Source: Bog-473 sp036491435 (GTDB lineage Bacteria > Actinomycetota > Acidimicrobiia > Acidimicrobiales > RAAP-2). Taken from it: a stretch of DNA of 22,944 nt. The translations under genes were made by a program, and so were the position numbers. Location of the stretch: contig DASXBZ010000126.1 of assembly GCA_036491435.1 (NCBI GenBank), positions 1 through 22,944 on the forward strand. Direction: 5' to 3'. Below, in pieces: positions 17,301 through 22,242 of this stretch. Every line of letters begins with the position of its first letter. The first letter of the stretch is position 1. The notes beneath the pieces are model-generated. The model saw nothing but the letters and a program-made list of their open reading frames with translations, was not told where the DNA came from and made no database searches.

Positions 17301-17350
17301 AGGTCTCTGCGCTCGCCAGGTGCGTGGAAGAACTGGTCGGCAGTGCGTAG
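11321..17350 (+). CDS. Two-module NRPS, A-T-C-A-T-TE
   Basis: A 2009-residue nonribosomal peptide synthetase. A1 (about 10-505) has YTSGSTGRPKG and Lys497; T1 carries its phosphopantetheine site at Ser552 (GGDSL); C (612-1045) has H743-H744-x3-D748; A2 (1070-1560) has FTSGSSGAPKG and Lys1556; T2 has Ser1613 (GGHSL); TE runs 1671-2009. No epimerase, N-methyltransferase or starter condensation domain is present, so module 1 loads the first residue directly and a dipeptide is expected. Reading PheA pocket positions by hand gives A1 = D,A,W,L,L,G,L,V,C and A2 = D,A,F,W,L,G,G,T,F. The second matches valine codes; the first resembles hydroxyphenylglycine codes (D,A,Y,H,L,G,L,L,C). The TE nucleophile is Cys1743 (GRCFG) with Asp1770 and His1986. 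The start overlaps the GT4 stop by ATGA. Confidence 0.95.
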   Translation: MTAGSTRADNLVSVFERWVELTPDQLAVESETEALTYRQLDEAANGLANRLAGAGVVPGDRVVVGIQRSVEGVVGLLAALKVGAAYVMVDPTDPPAHVEFILSDTGARIVVARADSADALELHGVPVLPFELDARSGGHGTASADALAGRALPPDALAYVMYTSGSTGRPKGVMIEHRHVLRRVEGAAHLMPSRGEAMLQVSRLDFDAQTWEIWGALTAGARLVVAPAYPDPEKIARLIDEKSVDVALLSPGLFRQLVETHIKELGLPRLLLVGGDVMSPVHAQRFIETHPRTPLVNLYGPTEVTVCGSFHHVQRQQVDAPVPIGRALGHTLLYLLDDTGTPVADGEVGELFIGGLCVGRGYLNRQDDTAQRFLPDPFADEAGSRMYRTGDRARLRPDGALEFLGRSDDQVKIRGFRIEPAEIEACVLAAPGVAEVVVVPREDLPGHRRLVAYVVFEAGQAGDLLELQEHVASRLPAHMVPSAFVALGELPRTPRGKVDRTALPRPSDVGAGRERRPPQTKTEAVVAEIWKRVLQLDELGIDEQFLELGGDSLLAVRVVVAVREGLGVELALRDVFDDGTVESLSGRIDRDGGTAPLGALPVLARAQRHRGSVPVTKTQAQTCLISEMAEEALPYQFQACIAFHGRLDVEALVEALNGVVARHELLRTRFVRRKGGWRQMVVPELRVPVQVVDVSTADRPSVELQRIVDELVSERVAIGTLPLVRWRIVRLADDHHVLVHVEHHLVHDGWSWSIFLRDLAADYSARVDTSMRPPAPLKCQFRDFSKWQAGIGASEAGKAQLAYWKERLKDLGPALLLPSDHPRPRRISYRGSRILLTVPDDLADRLRARSRDLGATLFMSMLTTFYVLLHRYSEEDDIVVGSGVANRRLPPFEDLIGMLLNTVALRADLSGDPTVDELLLQVRQSTLDAFAHQDLPFDDVLEAVRPARQAGTAPLYQVLFSFQDPPVVDLDLPGVTVVADDTVGNGSAKADLNVVVVNRRADSGSLSIVWEYSTDLFDETTAQAMLDSYLELLEVLFSDPSARLSQVPMLSREQGDVVMALAGSSSTYERESTIAEVFEARVAEDPQAPALTWDGGSSTYDQLNRGANRVAHRLADLGVGPGTCVAVAMERSASMVEVLLGILKAGAAYVVLDTAQPVSRLRALIDDARPAVICTTSAVQPELPTSDTPVFLMDTEVLDAQPETNPRCRVVARDPAYVAFTSGSSGAPKGVVVPQRAVVRLVRGADYANFDRSETFLMLAPVAFDASTFEIWGPLLNGARLAIAPSGPVGPDELARMVDRLGVTTLWLTAGLFHQVVEHAPATFGRLRQLLAGGDVLAPEAVARTLQLLPAGAVLVNGYGPTEGTTFTCCHRMEAGSSVEGTVPIGKPIANTRAYITDQGGALVPRGVPGELVIGGDGLALGYLGDPALTATRFVPDRFGPDPEGRLYRTGDRARWRPDGSIEFLGRIDRQVKVRGFRIEPEAVERAFLEHPAVREAFVVPQDVPEGRRLLAYVTPSLDENTTAHVRDDLRQRLAPYELPSVIISLDTIPLNANGKLEKSALPPPTSELSSTRGDVPTTVDALEQQLLETWREVLGVPALGPEDDFFDSGGHSLLAVSLFARIEQDTGVRLPLSTIFEAPTVGELEKVLRSNGWDVPGQPLASLTVTGSKVPLFFVTAGDGNSVGFGTLARRLGPDQPFYALQPRGMDGRRVIDVGVTTLARRYVRDIRSIQAHGPYILGGRCFGTLVAFEMTRIIEAAGEQVSLLIALDSVGPLWRPRELANGMVFDEVMNLACYLHADAPSRADIFSDPDASDAFIAWLREPAEVRGPFAVNRYVYTAYLARPDLQAAYPLGGGQHAGLLYWAWVGGRSEMGLNPALLPDPSPEARRARQSVDPRYRSPAQRLRARCVDWLDVATRGRVPALATRRQDRLLELAARMVLEYRAGPCNAPVALIRSEEYRHDAQLARWYGLETGGIEEHYVLGSHQSMMREPEVSALARCVEELVGSA

Positions 17351-18023
17351 CGCGGCACGGACGCCGTGGGAAGTGGCCCACCCCGGAGCTGATCTTCCGC
17401 TCGGCGAGGTGCACGTCTGGCGCGCCCACGCGAACCGTTGGTCCGGAAGCCGTGGCGTGTTGTCGGTCGAAGAAGGTGCCCGGGCGGCCCGGTTCCGGTT
17501 CGACCTGGACCGACGCCGGTGGATCGCGGCCCGGGTGCTCCTGCGCCACGTCCTGGCCCGCTATCTGGAGGTGGATCCGTCTGCGCTGGAGCTCGGCGCG
17601 ACCGAGGACGGAAGGCCTGTGGTCCTGTGGCCGCACGACGCCGCTTGGTTGTGTTTCAGCATTTCCCATGCCGGAGGGGTGGCCCTCGTGGCCGTCGCCA
17701 GGGGGCAGCGGGTGGGGGTCGACGTCGAGGAGGTCCGGCCCGGCCTCGACGTCGTGGCGGTGGCCCAGCGCGCCCTGGGCAATGAGGAGGCAGGGGATTT
17801 GGCCCGTGAGTCAGAACCTTGCCGCACCCAGAAGTTCTTCGCGATGTGGACCCAGGAAGAGGCGCGCGGAAAGTGTCGAGGTACGGGCCTCATCGAGCCC
17901 GACGACGAGCGCCGGCGCGGTCCCCTTGACGTCGCCGAGCTCCCGATGGGCGACGGCTACGCCGCCGCGTTGGCTGTCAGCGAGCGGCTCCACGACGTCA
18001 GGTGTTTCCTCGTCGACGTGTGA
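17343..18023 (+). CDS. Sfp-type 4'-phosphopantetheinyl transferase
   Basis: A 226-residue enzyme of normal family length that attaches phosphopantetheine from CoA to the carrier-domain serines of the NRPS. Seen motifs: FSISHAGG (105-112) with CoA-binding His109, GVDVEEV with metal ligands Asp127 and Glu129, and MWTQEEARGKCRGTGL with Glu173 and Lys177. The usual WxxKEA lysine is Glu172 here, an uncommon change. The GTG start lies eight bases inside the end of the NRPS gene, so the two are very probably co-translated, and this enzyme should activate Ser552 and Ser1613 of that protein. Confidence 0.92.
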   Translation: MRSAARTPWEVAHPGADLPLGEVHVWRAHANRWSGSRGVLSVEEGARAARFRFDLDRRRWIAARVLLRHVLARYLEVDPSALELGATEDGRPVVLWPHDAAWLCFSISHAGGVALVAVARGQRVGVDVEEVRPGLDVVAVAQRALGNEEAGDLARESEPCRTQKFFAMWTQEEARGKCRGTGLIEPDDERRRGPLDVAELPMGDGYAAALAVSERLHDVRCFLVDV

Positions 18024-18033
18024 GAATGCGGAC

Positions 18034-19095
18034 ATGACGGTCCTCGGCTTCAGTCACCTGCAATTCTGGGTCCGGGACGCTCGTGCGACTGCACACTTCT
18101 TGCAAGCGCGCTTCGGCTTTTCCGCCGCCGCACTGGACCTGGACAGCGGGACGGACTCGGTGCCGCACGCGTACGAACTGCGTCAAGGTGAGATCGTCTT
18201 CTTCGTGACGGACGCGACGACACACCCGTCCGACGTGTCCGACTTCGTGGATCGCCACGGCGATGGCGTGCGTGACCTGGCTCTGTCGGTCGACGATGCG
18301 GCAGCGGTCGGCGAGCAGGCGATGGCGGCGGGAGCCGAGGCGATGCCGTCGCGGAACGGGAGATCGGACCGTGTGATCAAGGGTTTCGGCGACAGCGTGC
18401 ACAGCCTCGTCGAGAGGAGGACCCCGGCGACGCTCGGGTCTGGACGCAGCGAAGACGCGCTACCCAGCGGAGAACCGACTGTCAACCTGCGTTCCATCGA
18501 TCATTGTGCGGTGAGCGTAGAGACGGGTGCGCGGGAGAGGTGGGTTCGTTTCTACGAAGACGCGCTCGGAATGCCGAGGGTCCCGGGCGACCGGAGGGTC
18601 GAGGTCGATGGCTCCGCGTTCACGATGAGCACGGTGCAGGTCCCAGAAGGGGACGCGGCCCTCGTCCTGGCCGAGCCGACGACCTCCTCGCGCAAGAGCC
18701 AGATCGCCGATTATCTCGACCACTTCCAGGGACCCGGCGTGCATCACATCGCGCTCTCCACCGATGACATCGTCCAGACCGTCACCGCGTTGCGTGCCCG
18801 CGGCATGCAGATGCTCGACGTACCCGCGTCCTACCTCGAAGCTGGGGAGCCCCGATTGCGCGAGATCGACCTGGGGACCGATTGGCGCGAGCTGGCCCGG
18901 CTCGGGATCCTGGTCGACGCAGACGAGGACGGCTATCTGCTGCAGGCGTTCACCCCCCCGATCGGCGATCGTCCCACGACGTGCTTCGAGATCATCCAGC
19001 GCGAGGGCACCAGGGGGTTCGGTGCGCACAACGTCCGCGATCTCTACGCACAGGTCGTGCGCGAGCAGGAGCGGCGCGACCTCGATCAGGCCTGA
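18034..19095 (+). CDS. 4-hydroxymandelate synthase-like Fe(II) dioxygenase (HPPD family)
   Basis: A 353-residue two-domain vicinal-oxygen-chelate protein, the length of the HPPD/HmaS family. The iron triad is His157 (IDHCAV), His238 (VHHIALS) and Glu319 (FEIIQ). HPPD makes homogentisate from 4-hydroxyphenylpyruvate; HmaS makes 4-hydroxymandelate for hydroxyphenylglycine. Three HPPD substrate-site residues are replaced: the P-x-N of the PxNE motif reads V-L-A (VLAEP), and the Phe 15 residues after the iron Glu (GNF in HPPD) is Val334. Hydroxymandelate synthases also lack these and have Ile at the last. The gene starts 10 bases after the PPTase gene, pointing to precursor supply for the NRPS rather than tyrosine breakdown. 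A true HPPD with divergent residues is the alternative. Confidence 0.82.
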   Translation: MTVLGFSHLQFWVRDARATAHFLQARFGFSAAALDLDSGTDSVPHAYELRQGEIVFFVTDATTHPSDVSDFVDRHGDGVRDLALSVDDAAAVGEQAMAAGAEAMPSRNGRSDRVIKGFGDSVHSLVERRTPATLGSGRSEDALPSGEPTVNLRSIDHCAVSVETGARERWVRFYEDALGMPRVPGDRRVEVDGSAFTMSTVQVPEGDAALVLAEPTTSSRKSQIADYLDHFQGPGVHHIALSTDDIVQTVTALRARGMQMLDVPASYLEAGEPRLREIDLGTDWRELARLGILVDADEDGYLLQAFTPPIGDRPTTCFEIIQREGTRGFGAHNVRDLYAQVVREQERRDLDQA

Positions 19096-19967
19096 ACCTC
19101 GCCGGGCGAGCCCGCCCGGTTTGTGCCGCCCGGGGGACGCAAGCTCGCCACCTCGGCGCGGAGGCGCAGGACATCGTGCTGCAGAGCCGACGCCTCGCGA
19201 GGCTCGGACGGGTTCGGCCGTTCGAGATCCGGCACCGTGAGTGCCGTCGGCCCCGACCTCTTCTTGAGCACAGCGACGCCGTGGTCGTCCTGCGCCCTTT
19301 GCCCGGAGTCGTCGAAGAAACCACGAGCCCGGACGTCGACAACTTCGAACAGCCGTCCCCAGTGCTCGCGCACCCACCACGGTGAGTGGAGGACCATCGG
19401 TCCGCCGAGCTCCCAGCCTTGTCCAGACTCGTAGACGGCCATGCCCACTTGTGACTCGTCCCACGCCACTCCGGCCACGCGCTGGCTCATGCCCTCGCTC
19501 ATGATGGTCGCGACGAGGAAACCTCCCGGTGCGAGGATGCGGTGGAGCTCGAGCAGCCAGCTCGCCCAGAGGCGGTCGATGTGCGTGAACACCGACAATG
19601 CGTACACGAGGTCGAATTTCTCCTGCTCGAACGGCAGCGGGGGATCGGAGCCGCTCGCGACAAAGGAGATCGACGGACCGAGGTGCTCACTGCACCAGGC
19701 GATGCAGGCCGGATCGATGTCGCAGCCCCATATCTCGCCGTTGCGGACGAGACCTCTCAGGTGCCGTATCGACCGGCCGGCCCCACAGCCGAAGTCCAGG
19801 ATTCGTTTCCCCTCCCACGTCCAATCAGCCGGGAGCACCCGCTCGATCGCCCCGAGCGCGTCCTTGCCGCGTTGGAGGTATCCCTCGACGTCGCTCCACG
19901 CGTCGGGTGCCAGCGCCAGGCGAGCGGTGAGGGCGACGGGGGGAATGGGCTCGTCGTCGGAGTCCAT
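19086..19967 (-). CDS. SAM-dependent methyltransferase (class I) with C-terminal helical tail
   Basis: A 293-residue class I methyltransferase. Motif I is ILDFGCGAGRSIRHL (56-70), the acidic strand-2 end is in WGCDIDPA, and motif IV lies in KFDLVYALSVFTHID, followed by LAPGGFLVATI. After about residue 240 comes a proline-rich link and a short heptad-like helix (ALQHDVLRLRAEVASL), unusual for a free-standing methyltransferase and perhaps a docking tail. ATG 19967 has GAGGAG a few bases upstream. Its last 10 bases overlap the convergent dioxygenase gene, and it lies 15 bases after the next methyltransferase in the same operon. Substrate unknown; O- or N-methylation of the peptide product is a reasonable guess. 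Confidence 0.82.
   Translation of the reverse strand: MDSDDEPIPPVALTARLALAPDAWSDVEGYLQRGKDALGAIERVLPADWTWEGKRILDFGCGAGRSIRHLRGLVRNGEIWGCDIDPACIAWCSEHLGPSISFVASGSDPPLPFEQEKFDLVYALSVFTHIDRLWASWLLELHRILAPGGFLVATIMSEGMSQRVAGVAWDESQVGMAVYESGQGWELGGPMVLHSPWWVREHWGRLFEVVDVRARGFFDDSGQRAQDDHGVAVLKKRSGPTALTVPDLERPNPSEPREASALQHDVLRLRAEVASLRPPGGTNRAGSPGEVQA
19102..19122 (+). terminator. Possible intrinsic terminator of the NRPS operon
   Basis: Seven bases after the dioxygenase stop, CCGGGC (19102-19107) pairs perfectly with GCCCGG (19114-19119) around a six-base loop, followed by TTT. The T-run is short. The site also encodes the C-terminus of the convergent methyltransferase. Confidence 0.4.
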
Positions 19968-19982
19968 GTCGCTCCTCGGTTC

Positions 19983-20876
19983 CTATGCCGTCCGCTGCAT
20001 GAGCGAGGACACGAACAGAAACGGCCGGTCGTTGTCGTCGGGGACGAGCTCGATCGATCGAAACGCGAAACGGTCGGAGAAGATCTCACGGAGCTCTTCT
20101 GCCGTGAAGCCCGTCCCCATCTCGACCAGCAGACCCGTGAGGAACCCGAGCAGGATGCCGACGAACCCGCACAGACAGTCGAGGAGCATCGTCGGCCGCG
20201 CCGACACGTGGTGGCATATCAGGTGGAAGTACCCCTCGTCGACGAGCCGGTCGGCAACCAGGTTCTTGTAGTCCTCGAACGAGAAGACCTGAAGGTGATG
20301 GAGCATGGCGCGATCGAAGATGAAGTCGTATTTCTCCGACGCCGGCACCACCTCGAAGACGTCCCCCTCGAGGAAGGAGACCTCGACCCCCGCTGCTCCT
20401 CGCTTGGCCTCGGCCATCCTCAGCGCCGTCGGCGAGATGTCGATCGCCGTGACCTCGCACCCTTGCGCCGCCATGAACACCGCGTTGACGCCGTCGCCGC
20501 AACCCAGCTCGAGCACCCGGCGAGGCCGGAAGTCCGGGCGTTCGAACAGATCCACCAGTGCCTGCACCGGCCTCTCGCTCTCCCACTGGAGTGGACCGAC
20601 CAGGCCTTCGGCCCGGGGTGCATAGACCGCCTCCCACTTCCCGGCCTTCTCTTCCAGCAGCGCCAGCACGGGTCGCGCGGCAGCAGTCGGGGTAACACGC
20701 TCGTGAAAGGCGTGCAATTCCTTTGCGGTCACGCTCCTGACCTCGCGATCGCCGAATGCCTGCGCCAGCTGCTCGAGGTACGGCGCCACGCGGGTGATGC
20801 GCTCGACGGAGTTGGTGTCGCCATAGGAGAGGAGGAGGTCGACCAGCTGGGCCGTGCTCAGACTCGTGGGCGTCAC
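19983..20876 (-). CDS. SAM-dependent methyltransferase with N-terminal helical region
   Basis: A 297-residue protein if started at the GTG that overlaps the oxygenase stop by four bases (GTGA); a second GTG one codon upstream is also possible. Residues 1-85 are helical and unrecognised. The class I core has motif I VLELGCGDGVNAVFM (121-135), acidic Asp146 in VTAIDIS, and FIFDRAMLHHL as motif IV. Near 220-245 is a strongly hydrophobic stretch, LLDCLCGFVGILLGFLTGLL, placed where the substrate cap usually lies, so it may bind a lipid-like or apolar substrate or touch the membrane. Tight coupling to the JmjC-like oxygenase suggests they act on the same intermediate. Confidence 0.82.
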   Translation of the reverse strand: MTPTSLSTAQLVDLLLSYGDTNSVERITRVAPYLEQLAQAFGDREVRSVTAKELHAFHERVTPTAAARPVLALLEEKAGKWEAVYAPRAEGLVGPLQWESERPVQALVDLFERPDFRPRRVLELGCGDGVNAVFMAAQGCEVTAIDISPTALRMAEAKRGAAGVEVSFLEGDVFEVVPASEKYDFIFDRAMLHHLQVFSFEDYKNLVADRLVDEGYFHLICHHVSARPTMLLDCLCGFVGILLGFLTGLLVEMGTGFTAEELREIFSDRFAFRSIELVPDDNDRPFLFVSSLMQRTA

Positions 20877-22171
20877 CACGACGCGCCCGGCGTCCGCAGA
20901 TAGCCGAGCAGCTGCGCCGCCTCGGCCCGGCTGAGGTCGCTGAGTTCCGACTTGCCGAATCGATTGAACATCACGGCGTGTTCGATCTCCTTGCTGTAGC
21001 CGGCGGTGGTGATGCCATCCCGGAGGATCTCGAGCTGGCGGTCCGACACCGGTCCGACGGGGCGCGTACGGGCGATCGTGTCGGGATCCGCGTACTTGAG
21101 ACCGCCCCGCAGGTCGTTGCTCCTCACGATCCGCTCGACCTGCTCCTCTTCCCTCTCGGTGGGGCACAGCTCGTCGGGCACCGCCTCGGGTGTGACGTGA
21201 GCACACAGGTCCCTGAACAGGGCCCGCATGAGACGGATTCGCTCAGTCATGTCCCTCGCCGGCCTCCGATAAGTGGCCTTCACCTGTTCCACGAGGGGAG
21301 CAAAGGACCGCAACGCGTCCGCTGGACCGACCATCTTGCTCGCCACGTTCTGGATAAAGGGATCTCGATGAAAGTTGTCGAGCGACAAGAAGCGTCCGAA
21401 ACTCGTGCGCCCGAAGCGCAGGTTCACCGACATCGCGTCATCGAGGTACTCGACGTGGTGCCACGCCAGCATCGGAATGTAGATGGTCTCGCCCGGCTCG
21501 AGGATCGTGTGGTACCCGTCCGCCCGCGCGATCTGTTCGAGTTTTTCGTCGGTGTCCATCGCCTCGAGATAGAGCCCGGCGAGGGACGGGCGTGAATAGG
21601 GGCCATCCAACGTGCGGAGGTGGCGCGCCGAAGGCGGGTCGAACAATACGACCCGCTTGCGTCCGTAGACCTCGTGGAGGAAGACCTGACGTTGATCTCC
21701 GTCGAAATGGAGATGCGCGACGTTCCCGACGTTCCCGATGAAAGTATTGGTCGTCAAGTCGAAGTCGCCGTACTTCTTGGGCAGCCCGAAGATCTCGTCG
21801 GCATCGGCGCCCGCGCTCGCCGTACACACCCCCGGCAAGCGGAACGTGGCAAGGACACGAGCCGGCGTCTCGTACTCAGTGCAGCACAAGCGTGTCGACG
21901 GATCGGTTCGGATGAGCTCGACGTACTCGGCGAACTCCATCACCACGGGCTGGTCCGGCTGGTCCTTGCCCTCCGCAGCGGTGTACTCCTCTTGGAGCTG
22001 AATCGGCATCGCTCCCCAGGTCTCCAGCGCGTCCTCGACCGTCGCAATGCCTGCGATTTCTTGCGTTGCGAAAAGATCGGTGATCACGACGGGGCGGCGC
22101 CTGAACACGTACTCGCGTAGGAAATCCTCGATGCCGGGCATCGAGATTCTCGGGATCTCTCGTAGGGGCAT
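20873..22171 (-). CDS. JmjC/FIH-like Fe(II)/2-oxoglutarate oxygenase (cupin_8)
   Basis: A 432-residue protein. The N-terminal half is a cupin_8/JmjC barrel: REYVFRRRPVVITDL is the usual entry strand, H155-F-D157 (HLHFDGDQ) gives the first two iron ligands, FLHEVYGRKRVVLFDPP follows as in FIH, and ETIYIPMLAWHHVEYLDD supplies the distal ligand His239. The His-x-Asp...His spacing (82 after Asp157) is close to that of human FIH. The C-terminal 170 residues are helical and unrecognised. Relatives hydroxylate beta carbons of amino-acid side chains in proteins or carrier-bound residues, so beta-hydroxylation of an NRPS-bound residue is plausible. It is the first gene of a three-gene minus-strand operon. 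ATG 22171 has no clear ribosome-binding site; Met11 is an alternative start. Confidence 0.83.
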   Translation of the reverse strand: MPLREIPRISMPGIEDFLREYVFRRRPVVITDLFATQEIAGIATVEDALETWGAMPIQLQEEYTAAEGKDQPDQPVVMEFAEYVELIRTDPSTRLCCTEYETPARVLATFRLPGVCTASAGADADEIFGLPKKYGDFDLTTNTFIGNVGNVAHLHFDGDQRQVFLHEVYGRKRVVLFDPPSARHLRTLDGPYSRPSLAGLYLEAMDTDEKLEQIARADGYHTILEPGETIYIPMLAWHHVEYLDDAMSVNLRFGRTSFGRFLSLDNFHRDPFIQNVASKMVGPADALRSFAPLVEQVKATYRRPARDMTERIRLMRALFRDLCAHVTPEAVPDELCPTEREEEQVERIVRSNDLRGGLKYADPDTIARTRPVGPVSDRQLEILRDGITTAGYSKEIEHAVMFNRFGKSELSDLSRAEAAQLLGYLRTPGASW

Positions 22172-22193
22172 CAGTCAGGATCAGGCGGGATCG

Positions 22194-22232
22194 CGGCTCG
22201 GGCGTACGAGACGGCGAGCCGACACACGTCGG
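22194..22232 (-). terminator. Overlapping inverted repeats between two genes
   Basis: In the 71-base gap after the repeat-protein gene, CGGCTCG (22194-22200) can pair with CGAGCCG (22215-22221), and CCGAC (22219-22223) with GTCGG (22228-22232). The two hairpins share three bases and so compete. No T-run follows, so this may be a weak terminator of the upstream gene or only a GC-rich coincidence. Confidence 0.25.
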
Positions 22233-22242
22233 TCCCCGGAGG

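Noticed and set aside
11321..17350. Epimerisation or N-methylation domain in the NRPS, because T1 has GGDS as often seen before E domains
   Set aside because: The sequence passes directly from T1 to a C domain with HHxxxDG and no extra domain; the GGDS form alone is not evidence.
18034..19095. Plain tyrosine-degradation HPPD
   Set aside because: The P-x-N and Phe substrate-site residues of HPPD are replaced, and the gene is 10 bases from the PPTase within the NRPS operon, with no homogentisate dioxygenase nearby. It remains possible but is less likely.
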